64,000 bases of DNA from Lachnospiraceae bacterium MC2017 (GTDB lineage: Bacteria > Bacillota > Clostridia > Lachnospirales > Lachnospiraceae). Below the pieces are notes generated by a model that did no database searches, was not told where the DNA came from, and saw only the letters and a list, made by a program, of their open reading frames with translations. Every line of letters starts with the position of its first letter. Position 1 is the first letter of the stretch. The stretch spans positions 62,001 through 126,000 of the forward strand of contig JNJK01000010.1 of the NCBI GenBank assembly GCA_000701625.1. Reading direction: 5' to 3'. A program made the position numbers and the translations under genes. This document shows, piece by piece, positions 51,453 through 59,651 of the stretch.

Positions 51453-53462
51453 TTATTTTTCCAAAGGCTGATTCAGCTCTTCCGTTCCGGGAACAACGAA
51501 CTTTCCGCCTGAAATCACAGGGTATCTGTTTCCGTCTGCATCTATGGCAGTTATCGTATCCAGTTCATCATAAGGAATGGTAATATCCGTATGACACTGA
51601 AAATACCGAAATGCCGGATCTGTTTTACGCTTGATCGTATACTCATTGTCACGGGCAATGATCTCACGTCCGTCAGGATTATAGACCTTTACATCTTCCG
51701 CACGCTCATAGCAGGTATCTCCAAGAGCAAAATGCGGTCCGGTCTTTTCTGCGATCAGAATATCAAGTCTGGAAAAAATGTCAAAATCTTTTGCCATACG
51801 ATACGCAGTCGTATTTGTACCGATCGCAAATTCTCCAAGAGGAAGTGTATCGTGATGATGAAGAATATGGTCACGTATATATTTTTTATTTTCTTCCTCT
51901 GTAGGGAAATTAGTACAGTTGTAGTCTGTTACGAAACCATCCTTAAAATGAAACTCCAGATTTTCGAATCTGAGTCCCATGAGATATACTTCGGACACAA
52001 ACAGTGTTCCGTCAGTTCCTGTAAGCGCCGGTGACGTAAAGGCCTCCCCCACAGGGATGTTAACATCTGCCGTACAATTTTCAAATACTGTCTGATGCTC
52101 CGGATCAGGAAGCTCATGGAGAGACACCGTAATATCTGTCTTGTTGCCGTTTCGTCCCTTAACTTCTACTTTTCTGCCCTTTTCGAGCTGAAGGATAAGT
52201 TCCTGCTGTATCCTCTTATATTTGTCAGAATCCAGCGTATTCAGCTTTACTGTTGCATCAAAAACAGCTTCAAATTCCGAACTAATTGACGGAACAGGAT
52301 ATGAAATGATCGTAAATGACCTTTCATCTCCAGGAATATAACGGCTCGTAAGCTTTCCGGCTTCTACAGCGAGATCAACCGCAAGCTTCTGCTGCTCAGG
52401 ACTCAGCGCATATGCCTCACTATGTGACTCCGGCATAAAAGGATCACTTCCAAATGTCTCCATAACAGCCGGTCCGCCATACTCACGCGCAAGCTCCTTT
52501 ACCTCCTCAAAAGTATGCTCCATGACTTCAAGCTTTCGTGTCATGTATGCCTTATCAAGGAAAAGAGCATTATCTTCCATATGATCAAATGCCATCTGCT
52601 TATTAACCCATGCTCCGGCATATCCGTTTCTACTCATACCGGAACGGTTTGCTGCATGCAGAGGCCGGCGATATATAGTAGCAGAAAGACCGATCTTTTC
52701 AAAATTACGGATCGCAGCACGGATCATTCTTTCAAATCCAAGTTCATATCTTACTGCCACAGAACGTTTTTTAGACAGATCCTTTCCTGTATTCACAAAA
52801 CCCATGCGATAGCCTTCTGTAAAGGTATCTGCCATAGACTGGATTTTTTCCTCAGAAAAAGTATTAAGATATGCCGCGATCTTTCTCGTATCATCATCTA
52901 TATATTCACCGAAACGCTCCAGATAGGACAGATCAGTAAGATCCGCTTCCATGATGATCTCTCTCGCAAATTCATCTTCTGCGGGATCCACGATCTCGCG
53001 GATCCTGCGGCTCACGGTATAATCCGTGTAATCACTCACAAAAGAATACAGTATTCCATGTATTATCTTTGCTTCAGGTTCTTTTCCTTCCTCCTGCACG
53101 GCTGCTACAAACGAGCTGTAAATCTCGAGAAATACTTCTTCAAGTATAACTATATCCGTAAGAAGCCCCTCTGCATGAAATGCAACGAGATTTAAAAGTT
53201 CATATGACAAAAAGGACAGAAGCCGTCCCATCTCTGTCCCACAGCGTGATACGGCGTACACAGGGTTCATCCATGATGAACCGTAATTTTCAGGAAGCGC
53301 TGCATCATAGGACGGATGCAGGATAAATTCAGCTGTTCTCCTAAAAAATTCATCATACGGAGCTTTTACAAGGTCTTCTGATATGATCTCACGAATCCTG
53401 CCTTCCGCAAGTTCCTGTCTTTCTCTTAAAAGTTCTGCCTCAGATTCCGGCAATGCCCGCAT
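51453..53462 (-). CDS. M29-family aminopeptidase with long N-terminal extension
   Basis: 669 residues; simple M29 enzymes have about 370-410. The C-terminal half carries the probable metal ligands in family order: Glu473 in PVGEAFTSP, Glu544 in PLGEFAIGTN, His577 in TGPHFALGD, Tyr585, and His624/Asp626 in QCHTDITIP. It removes N-terminal residues from peptides using two metal ions. Residues 1-330 are helical and acidic and not recognisable as a known domain. GGAGGA lies before the ATG, and the start overlaps the small membrane-protein gene by 23 bp. It is the last gene of a pyrE operon. Confidence 0.85.
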   Translation of the reverse strand: MRALPESEAELLRERQELAEGRIREIISEDLVKAPYDEFFRRTAEFILHPSYDAALPENYGSSWMNPVYAVSRCGTEMGRLLSFLSYELLNLVAFHAEGLLTDIVILEEVFLEIYSSFVAAVQEEGKEPEAKIIHGILYSFVSDYTDYTVSRRIREIVDPAEDEFAREIIMEADLTDLSYLERFGEYIDDDTRKIAAYLNTFSEEKIQSMADTFTEGYRMGFVNTGKDLSKKRSVAVRYELGFERMIRAAIRNFEKIGLSATIYRRPLHAANRSGMSRNGYAGAWVNKQMAFDHMEDNALFLDKAYMTRKLEVMEHTFEEVKELAREYGGPAVMETFGSDPFMPESHSEAYALSPEQQKLAVDLAVEAGKLTSRYIPGDERSFTIISYPVPSISSEFEAVFDATVKLNTLDSDKYKRIQQELILQLEKGRKVEVKGRNGNKTDITVSLHELPDPEHQTVFENCTADVNIPVGEAFTSPALTGTDGTLFVSEVYLMGLRFENLEFHFKDGFVTDYNCTNFPTEEENKKYIRDHILHHHDTLPLGEFAIGTNTTAYRMAKDFDIFSRLDILIAEKTGPHFALGDTCYERAEDVKVYNPDGREIIARDNEYTIKRKTDPAFRYFQCHTDITIPYDELDTITAIDADGNRYPVISGGKFVVPGTEELNQPLEK

Positions 53463-53763
53463 ATATTATTCCTCCCCAGGCAATCAGTGATAATAAAGAT
53501 GTGATAAAGCCAAGTCGAGGAAATAAACGGAATTTATCCGGCTCGACGAGACTCATTATCCCCAATACTGTGCCTGCCACGCTGAAAAGGCAGGAAACGA
53601 AGCCTACTGCCCCCTGTCTCGGGGTAGCACTTCCGCCTGCCTTAAGTACATTCATCATTACAAATATAAATGCCACAAGCGAGATCACACCACAAACAGA
53701 GGACATAATCCCCTTTGAAGACTGGCTGCTGCTCGTGAACAAATATTTTCTTCTACCTAACAT
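53440..53763 (-). CDS. small membrane protein (DUF6142-like)
   Basis: 107 residues with three hydrophobic helices (IMSSVCGVISLVAFIFVMMNV, AVGFVSCLFSVAGTVLGIMS, LGFITSLLSLIAWGGIIYAG) after a basic start MLGRRKYLFTSSSQSSKG. It matches my memory of the DUF6142 family found in Lachnospiraceae; function unknown. The ribosome binding site is AGGATTTAGGA. It sits in the pyrE operon between a 53-residue gene and the M29 aminopeptidase. Confidence 0.75.
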   Translation of the reverse strand: MLGRRKYLFTSSSQSSKGIMSSVCGVISLVAFIFVMMNVLKAGGSATPRQGAVGFVSCLFSVAGTVLGIMSLVEPDKFRLFPRLGFITSLLSLIAWGGIIYAGIAGI

Positions 53764-53773
53764 TCCTAAATCC

Positions 53774-53935
53774 TTAGAACATGATCCTGGACTTGGCCTT
53801 CAAAAGCCTTCCTGCCGAAATAAGCAGCATCACACCACTTACAACTCCGACGGTTACAGCGATGATACCAAGTACAATGCTTACAACTGCCGAAAAACGT
53901 ACACTCTTATATACCAATTCGTTTTCGTTGCTCAT
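53774..53935 (-). CDS. 53-residue single-helix membrane protein
   Basis: Begins MSNENELVYKSVRFSAVV; one long hydrophobic helix (about residues 14-42: VSIVLGIIAVTVGVVSGVML) and a basic end RLLKAKSRIMF. AAGGAAG stands 8 bases before the ATG. It lies 26 bp after pyrE and 10 bp before the DUF6142-like gene, both with good ribosome binding sites, so it is very likely a real gene. It may act with its membrane neighbour; function unknown. Confidence 0.7.
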   Translation of the reverse strand: MSNENELVYKSVRFSAVVSIVLGIIAVTVGVVSGVMLLISAGRLLKAKSRIMF

Positions 53936-53961
53936 ATCATACTTCCTTTCAGAGTTATTAA

Positions 53962-54639
53962 TTATTTTTCTGCGCCGTACTTCTCATAGTAGGCATCGAT
54001 GGCAGCCTTAAGGTTCTCATCGATAACCTTCTTTCCACCAACTTCATTTTCTGTGAGATAGCTGATCACATCTTCCATCGTTACGATGGCAGTCGTAGTG
54101 AATCCATGCTCCTCTTCGATCTCTTTAAGTGCAGATTTTGCGCCTGTTCCACGTTCCTGACGATCAACAGATACGCACATTCCCAGAACCTTTGCATCAC
54201 CCTGTGCCTGAATAATAGGAAGTGTCTCACGGATAGAAGTTCCTGCGGTAGTAACATCCTCGATTATCACTACGCGGTCACCATCTCCAAGCGGTCCGCC
54301 GAGCAGGATTCCCTTATCACCATGATCTTTAACCTCTTTACGGTTGCTGCAATAGCGTATTTCTTTTCCATACATCTCACTGAATGCAATGGTAGTTGCT
54401 ACAGAAAGGGGGATTCCCTTATATGCAGGTCCAAAGAGGACATCAAAATCATCTCCGAAGCGATCATGAATAGCACGGGCATAATATTCACCCAGTTTCT
54501 TTAACTGCGTACCTGTCCTGTAAAATCCGGTATTTACAAAAAACGGTGTGTTGCGTCCGCTCTTGGTAACGAAATCTCCGAACTTCAGTACCTGACAGTC
54601 CAGCATAAACTCAATAAACTCCTGCTTGTATTTTTCCAT
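53962..54639 (-). CDS. pyrE: orotate phosphoribosyltransferase
   Basis: 225 residues. VLFGPAYKGIPLSVATTIAF, YCSNRKEVKDHGDKG (flexible catalytic loop) and the PRPP motif VVIIEDVTTAGTSIRE are present. It joins orotate and PRPP to give OMP. It has its own promoter and a leader hairpin that covers the ribosome binding site, and is followed by three genes unrelated to pyrimidines. Confidence 0.96.
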   Translation of the reverse strand: MEKYKQEFIEFMLDCQVLKFGDFVTKSGRNTPFFVNTGFYRTGTQLKKLGEYYARAIHDRFGDDFDVLFGPAYKGIPLSVATTIAFSEMYGKEIRYCSNRKEVKDHGDKGILLGGPLGDGDRVVIIEDVTTAGTSIRETLPIIQAQGDAKVLGMCVSVDRQERGTGAKSALKEIEEEHGFTTTAIVTMEDVISYLTENEVGGKKVIDENLKAAIDAYYEKYGAEK

Positions 54640-54650
54640 GGATCATCTGC

Positions 54651-54675
54651 TCCGGAGTTTTATGATACCTCCGGA
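54651..54675 (-). promoter_or_regulatory. hairpin covering the pyrE ribosome binding site
   Basis: CTCCGGA (54669-54675 on the plus strand) and TCCGGAG (54651-54657) pair over seven bases. In the mRNA the 3' arm contains the GGAG that would serve pyrE, so folding could hide it. Confidence 0.5.
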
Positions 54676-54691
54676 TCCTTTCTTAATATAT

Positions 54692-54721
54692 TTTGGAAAC
54701 ATTTTAGCATAAAAATAGGAA
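54692..54721 (-). promoter_or_regulatory. putative sigma-A promoter of pyrE
   Basis: On the minus strand, TTGTTA, 18 bases, TAAAAT within roughly this span, right after the pyrF terminator. Position is approximate to a few bases. Confidence 0.45.
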
Positions 54722-54733
54722 TAATAACAAGAA

Positions 54734-54760
54734 AACGCCTCTCCTCACAGGAGAGACGTT
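54734..54760 (-). terminator. terminator after pyrF
   Basis: AACGCCTCTCCT (54734-54745) pairs with AGGAGAGACGTT (54749-54760) with one mismatch and a 3-base loop, followed by TTTTC on the minus strand. Confidence 0.8.
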
Positions 54761-54772
54761 AACCTATCGATA

Positions 54773-55708
54773 TTACTGCGGAACACCGGCGCCATGTGAG
54801 CGAAGATCTTCGATCATGTCAATGACCGCCTGACGGCTCGCATCAGCAAAGTGTGCTGCATCAAACTTATCTTTATACGCATCTTTTGTATATGCAGCGA
54901 TCACACCTCTTGAATTATTTACGATCGCGCCAAGACCATCCGGATTAAAGAAATTAACAAGGTCTTCTGCTTTTCCTCCCTGAGCGCCATAACCAGGAAC
55001 AAGAATAAAAGCCTTCGGCATGAGTTTTCTAAGAGCAGCACCCATTTCCGGATAAGTAGCACCGACAACACAGCCAACATTGCTATACTCTCCATCCATT
55101 GAGGATGCTCCCCACTCATTTACCTTTTCAGCAACCCATTCATAAAGCGGTCTGCCGTCAATCTCACGATCCTGGAATTCTCCGCTTGATGCATTGGAAG
55201 TCTTAACAAGTACAAAAATTCCTCTATCCTCTTCAGAGCAAACATCAGCAAAAGGCTTTACTCCATCAGATCCAAGGTAAGGATTTACAGTACAAAAATC
55301 TTCGTCAAAAGGAGCATAGCTCTTTGAACCGATCTTGATATGTCCGATATGCGCCTTTGCATAAGAAGCTGATGTATTTCCTATATCGCCTCTTTTTATA
55401 TCGCCAATGACCAGTAAGCCTTTTTCGTGACAATAATCAACAGTCTTTTTGAAAGCCATGAGTCCCGGTATACCAAACTGCTCATACATGGCGATCTGAG
55501 GCTTTACCGCCGGGATCAGATCATAAGTCGTATCAACTATCGCACGATTGAACTGCCAGATTGCCTCTGCAGCACCTTCCGGAGTCTCCCCAAATTCTTC
55601 AAACGCTTTTTTCTGGATTTCTTCCGGAACAAAGCTCAGGTTTGGATCGAGTCCCACACAAATAGGTGCGCCGGTCTTTCTGATTTTCTCAATAAGCTTA
55701 CTGATCAT
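54773..55708 (-). CDS. pyrF: orotidine 5'-phosphate decarboxylase, long (type 2) form
   Basis: 311 residues; the long PyrF subfamily. ICVGLDPNLSFVPEE, AVKPQIAMYEQFG, the catalytic LVIGDIKRGDIGNTSASYAKAH (Asp-Lys-Asp set) and GAIVNNSRGVIAAY phosphate loop are present. It decarboxylates OMP to UMP. It lies 35 bp after nrdD and is probably transcribed with it; a terminator follows. Confidence 0.96.
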   Translation of the reverse strand: MISKLIEKIRKTGAPICVGLDPNLSFVPEEIQKKAFEEFGETPEGAAEAIWQFNRAIVDTTYDLIPAVKPQIAMYEQFGIPGLMAFKKTVDYCHEKGLLVIGDIKRGDIGNTSASYAKAHIGHIKIGSKSYAPFDEDFCTVNPYLGSDGVKPFADVCSEEDRGIFVLVKTSNASSGEFQDREIDGRPLYEWVAEKVNEWGASSMDGEYSNVGCVVGATYPEMGAALRKLMPKAFILVPGYGAQGGKAEDLVNFFNPDGLGAIVNNSRGVIAAYTKDAYKDKFDAAHFADASRQAVIDMIEDLRSHGAGVPQ

Positions 55709-55743
55709 TATGAATTTACTCTCTTTCCGCTGTCATTTTTTGA

Positions 55744-58197
55744 CTACTCACATTTACTTACTTCAGTATCTTTTACAAATTTGCGAATATTTGACGCATT
55801 GCTGAATTTCTCGACTTCGCCATCATGAATGACAACATATGTCGGTGCCTGCATGACATCATACTGCATTGCCAGATCCGGATGCTCTTCCGCATCGATC
55901 TCCACATAATCACGGTCTTTCAGGAAAGTCTTTACAAGTCTGCAATTCGGACATGTCTTTGTCGTAAAAAGATACTCGATCTTATTATCAGAATTTTCTA
56001 AAGATCTCTTTTCCTTTACTTCACGGGCACCCTCGCGGATCACCTCAGACACCTTACTCTGTACGGCATCCTCTCTCTCCCAGACTGCGCCAAACTTATT
56101 CTCTGTCATTTCTTCGCTGTCTTTTTCTGCTCCAACTTCATACAGCAGTCTGTCTTTGTATTCCTGAAGCTTACCGTCATTCCAGTTTGAAACCGGACGG
56201 TAATAACCTGTGATCCTGGAATAAACCTCTGTGCTCTTTCCGCATATCGGGCAGACTTTCTGCTCTCCTGCAAGATAACCATGCTCTCTGCAGATAGAAT
56301 AAGTCGGTGACAATGTGTAGTACGGCAAGCGGTAATTATCCGAGATCGTCTTTACGAGATTAGCGGCCGCTTTCCAGTCAGGCAGCTTTTCTCCAAGAAA
56401 AGCGTGGAATACTGTTCCTGACGTATAAAGTGTCTGCAGCTTATCCTGCACATCCAGCGCATCAAAAATATCGCTTGTATAACCTACCGGCAAATGAGAA
56501 CTGTTTGTATAATACGGTGTCTCACCCGGTGCTCCGGCAGTTACAATATTAGGATACTGTGCCTTGTCGTGCTTTGCAAGTCGATATGTGGTACTTTCTG
56601 CGGGAGTTGCTTCCAGATTATACAGATCACCGTACTGCTCCTGATAATCCATAAGGCGGTCTCTCATGTGATTTAGTACATCCTCAGCAAACTTCTGCGT
56701 CTTCTCATTTGTAAGATCCTCCCTTATCCATGATGCATTTAACCCAACCTCGTTCATTCCTATAAGGCCGATAGTCGAGAAATGATTATTGAATGTTCCA
56801 AGATACCGCTTTGTATAAGGATACAGTCCCGCATTCAGGAACTTTGAGATCACATCCCTCTTAACTTTAAGAGAACGGGCTGCTATGTCCATCACGTGGT
56901 CAAGTCTCTTATAGAAGTCCCTCTCATCAACTGCAAGATACGCTATTCTCGGCAGGTTTATCGTAACTACGCCGATAGAACCTGTTGACTCTCCTGATCC
57001 AAAGAAACCTCCGCTCTTTTTTCTGAGTTCTCTGAGATCCAGACGCAGCCTGCAGCACATACTGCGAACATCCGAAGGCTTCATGTCAGAATTAACGTAA
57101 TTTGAGAAATACGGTGTTCCGTATTTGCTGGTCATTTCAAATAAAAGGCGGTTATTTTCCGTATCAGACCAGTCAAAATCACGTGTGATGGAATAAGTCG
57201 GTATCGGATACTGGAATCCACGTCCGTTCGCATCACCTTCGATCATGATCTCAAGGAATGCCTTATTGATCATATCCATCTCTTTTTTGCAGTCTTTATA
57301 GCAGAAATCCTGCTCCTCACCGCCAACGATCGCCGGCAGTTCCGCAAGATCCTCAGGAACCGTCCAGTCAAGGGTGATATTTGTAAACGGAGCCTGTGTT
57401 CCCCATCTGGATGGTGTATTGACACCAAACACAAAGGTTTCTATAGCCTGTCTTACTTCTCTGTATGTGAGATCATCTGCTTTAACAAACGGTGCCAGAT
57501 AGGTATCAAACGATGAAAAAGCCTGCGCTCCTGCCCATTCATTCTGCATTATTCCGAGAAAATTCACCATCTGATTGCAAAGAACAGAAAGATGCTTTGC
57601 CGGTGCTGATGAGATCTTTCCCTCAATGCCGCCAAGTCCCTCACGGATAAGCTGCTTTAAGCTCCACCCCGCACAGTAACCTGTCAGCATAGAAAGATCA
57701 TGTATATGAACATCGCAGTTTCTATGTGCTTCTGCGATCTCATTATCGTATATTTCAGAGAGCCAGTAATTAGCAGTTATCGCGCCGGAATTAGATAATA
57801 TCAGACCTCCCACAGAATAAGTCACTGTAGAATTTTCTTTTACTCTCCAATCCTCAACCTTAATGTAAGAATTAACCACATCACGATAATTAAGGATCGC
57901 GTTATTCATATTCCGGATCTTTTCACGCTGCTTACGGTAAAGAATATAGGCCTTTGCAACACCTGTGTATCCAGCCTGATTCAGAACACTTTCAACGCTA
58001 TCCTGGATATCCTCCACCGATACCGCGTTGTCATGGATCTTTGGCTCAAAATCAGCCGTTACTCTGAGTGCCAGGAGATCAATGATGTCATTGTTGTACT
58101 GCTTCTCGCAGGCAGCAAATGCCTTCATGATCGCATCGTCGATCTTTGTGATCCTGAAATCAACGACCTTACCGTCTCTCTTAATAACCTGGTACAT
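55744..58197 (-). CDS. nrdD: anaerobic ribonucleoside-triphosphate reductase fused to a glutaredoxin-like domain
   Basis: 817 residues. An ATP-cone lies at 1-95 (MYQVIKRDGKVVDFRITKID). The catalytic barrel has Cys381/Cys382 in SMCCRLRLD and TPAESTTYRLAKHD. A zinc site uses Cys636, Cys649 and Cys652, and the glycyl radical is Gly664 in RITGYYRPVSNWN. After a charged linker, residues about 738-817 form a glutaredoxin/thioredoxin-like domain with active-site TCPNC (749-752) and the cis-proline in QAPTYVV. The enzyme reduces NTPs to dNTPs without oxygen. The fused domain probably supplies electrons directly (inference). NrdG, its activase, is not in the window. Upstream lie a strong promoter, two NrdR-like boxes and a structured leader. 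Confidence 0.94.
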   Translation of the reverse strand: MYQVIKRDGKVVDFRITKIDDAIMKAFAACEKQYNNDIIDLLALRVTADFEPKIHDNAVSVEDIQDSVESVLNQAGYTGVAKAYILYRKQREKIRNMNNAILNYRDVVNSYIKVEDWRVKENSTVTYSVGGLILSNSGAITANYWLSEIYDNEIAEAHRNCDVHIHDLSMLTGYCAGWSLKQLIREGLGGIEGKISSAPAKHLSVLCNQMVNFLGIMQNEWAGAQAFSSFDTYLAPFVKADDLTYREVRQAIETFVFGVNTPSRWGTQAPFTNITLDWTVPEDLAELPAIVGGEEQDFCYKDCKKEMDMINKAFLEIMIEGDANGRGFQYPIPTYSITRDFDWSDTENNRLLFEMTSKYGTPYFSNYVNSDMKPSDVRSMCCRLRLDLRELRKKSGGFFGSGESTGSIGVVTINLPRIAYLAVDERDFYKRLDHVMDIAARSLKVKRDVISKFLNAGLYPYTKRYLGTFNNHFSTIGLIGMNEVGLNASWIREDLTNEKTQKFAEDVLNHMRDRLMDYQEQYGDLYNLEATPAESTTYRLAKHDKAQYPNIVTAGAPGETPYYTNSSHLPVGYTSDIFDALDVQDKLQTLYTSGTVFHAFLGEKLPDWKAAANLVKTISDNYRLPYYTLSPTYSICREHGYLAGEQKVCPICGKSTEVYSRITGYYRPVSNWNDGKLQEYKDRLLYEVGAEKDSEEMTENKFGAVWEREDAVQSKVSEVIREGAREVKEKRSLENSDNKIEYLFTTKTCPNCRLVKTFLKDRDYVEIDAEEHPDLAMQYDVMQAPTYVVIHDGEVEKFSNASNIRKFVKDTEVSKCE

Positions 58198-58384
58198 TAA
58201 ATTGTCCCCCTTAAATATCTTTTCCTACTCATCCGTCATCTTGCCTCACACGTAATACAACAGATTTTTGTACATCTGTCATCCTCCAAAACGTGTATAC
58301 AGGTGTCATCATACTCCCGGACAAAATAACTGACAGCATCCCGCAGCATTTTTCTGCATCCGTGCGACCGCTGTCATCTATTAA
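58198..58384 (-). ncRNA. ~185-nt structured leader of nrdD
   Basis: Between the promoter and the start codon the mRNA can fold into two units. The first is a stem TGACAGC/GCTGTCA enclosing a GCA...TGC loop (about 58324-58376). The second is ACACGT/ACGTGT enclosing a CAGAT/ATCTG hairpin (about 58247-58306). GATGAC-type words recur several times. It does not match a riboswitch class I know. The strand is that of nrdD. Confidence 0.45.
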
Positions 58385-58413
58385 ATCTTAGCACTGCCCT
58401 AAAATAGGGTCAA
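58385..58413 (-). promoter_or_regulatory. sigma-A promoter of nrdD
   Basis: On the minus strand, TTGACC (58413-58408), 17 bases, TAAGAT (58390-58385). Confidence 0.75.
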
Positions 58414-58420
58414 TGAAATA

Positions 58421-58436
58421 ACGCTAGATATTGTGT
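58421..58436 (-). promoter_or_regulatory. NrdR-like box, promoter-proximal
   Basis: ACACAATATCTAGCGT on the minus strand, close to the NrdR consensus ACACTATATATAGTGT (about 13 of 16), 8 bp upstream of the -35. Confidence 0.6.
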
Positions 58437-58451
58437 TTTTGTTGATTCTGC

Positions 58452-58467
58452 ATACCATAGTTGGTGT
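58452..58467 (-). promoter_or_regulatory. NrdR-like box, distal
   Basis: ACACCAACTATGGTAT on the minus strand (about 11 of 16 to consensus), exactly 31 bp from the proximal box. That spacing of three helical turns is typical for paired NrdR sites. Confidence 0.5.
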
Positions 58468-58527
58468 TATTGTGTATACAACTCTGTAATTCAGCGTCCC
58501 TTCTGCTTTTTCAACACTCCATGAAAA

Positions 58528-58574
58528 AGAGCATATTTTCGGCAATTTAAAAATCTTTACCAAAAATATGCTCT
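58528..58574 (-). terminator. terminator after the TPR lipoprotein gene
   Basis: AGAGCATATTTT (58528-58539) pairs perfectly with 58563-58574, large AT-rich loop, then TTTTT on the minus strand. Confidence 0.8.
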
Positions 58575-58590
58575 GTGTATTTTGTATCAT

Positions 58591-59637
58591 CTATCTTGTG
58601 GACAAAAAAACGTATTCCCGTTTTGCGGCTTCATCATCCGGATAATCTTTTAGATAACTATCCATCAAAACCGATGCCTCTTTAAACTTCCCAAGATATT
58701 CACTGGCAACTATCTGATTATAACGAAGAGACTGTGATATTTCCGAATCGCCAACGGCTATTCCCTGCTCAAAAGCTTTCAGCGCTCCTTCATAATCTCC
58801 TACATCCAGTTCACAAAGGCCTAACTGGTTGCAGATCTCCACATCATTCGGATTATCCTCCAGGTATGTCTTATACAATGATGCTGCATAGGATTCGTCT
58901 CCCAGAGCCTCATATGTTCTTCCGAGATAAAGAACGACCTCCGGATCACTTCCGTCTCCTCTTGACTCCTCAAGGATATCCTTAGCGTTATCATATTCGC
59001 CCATCCAGAAATAAAGCTTTCCCTTCTGGAATCCGGTTATATGAGTCAGTTCCATCGCAGACTTCAGATAATCCGCTCCATCCTCTGCTTCTCCGGCATC
59101 AGACAGGCACTCATAAATATTTATATAGAGATCAGGATCGGAATTGTTAATTCTGATCGCTGCATTGAAATCCCTAAGCGCATCATCTTTCTGACCCTTT
59201 GCAAGCTCGGTTTTTCCTCTAAGGAAAAATGCATTGGGATTTTTCGGATCCAGCGCCAATATCGCTGTGCATGTATCGATCGCACTATCCATATCTCCTG
59301 TACGAAACTCTGACACAGCCAGATAAAATGAAATATCATACTCAAGATCTGAAATATGTCCATTGGAACAGGAAAGAGCCTTTGTCAGCTCCTCAACCGC
59401 AGATTTATAATCTGCAAGTCCCATATGCGCAAGACCTTTTCCTCTATAGATCAACTCTGAATTTTCGCCCTTTTTCTCTGCTGCTTCAAAATTTGCAAGA
59501 GCACCCTCGTAATCGTTGTTTTCTATAGCTTTCATGCCGAGATCAACATTACTGTGATTGCTCCCCTTTTTGCTGCATCCCGTAAAAATAAGCGATGTCA
59601 GGATCACAGATAATAAGAGTATCCGGATCGTTTTCAT
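58591..59637 (-). CDS. TPR-repeat lipoprotein
   Basis: 348 residues. Signal peptide ending LIFTGC (lipobox Cys21), then about eight tetratricopeptide repeats (NDYEGALANFEAAEKKGENSE, ADYKSAVEELTKAL, GDYEGALKAFEQGIAVGDSE and so on) to the end. It is anchored outside the membrane and is likely a scaffold for a protein partner; partner unknown. It lies 14 bp after the diguanylate cyclase gene in a two-gene operon, so the lipoprotein might relate to the signal or output of that cyclase (inference). Confidence 0.85.
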   Translation of the reverse strand: MKTIRILLLSVILTSLIFTGCSKKGSNHSNVDLGMKAIENNDYEGALANFEAAEKKGENSELIYRGKGLAHMGLADYKSAVEELTKALSCSNGHISDLEYDISFYLAVSEFRTGDMDSAIDTCTAILALDPKNPNAFFLRGKTELAKGQKDDALRDFNAAIRINNSDPDLYINIYECLSDAGEAEDGADYLKSAMELTHITGFQKGKLYFWMGEYDNAKDILEESRGDGSDPEVVLYLGRTYEALGDESYAASLYKTYLEDNPNDVEICNQLGLCELDVGDYEGALKAFEQGIAVGDSEISQSLRYNQIVASEYLGKFKEASVLMDSYLKDYPDDEAAKREYVFLSTR

Positions 59638-59651
59638 TTAATACTTTCCTT

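Noticed and set aside
58399-58590. 63-residue open frame upstream of nrdD
   Set aside because: It runs through a terminator, two NrdR-like boxes and the nrdD promoter, with no ribosome binding site.
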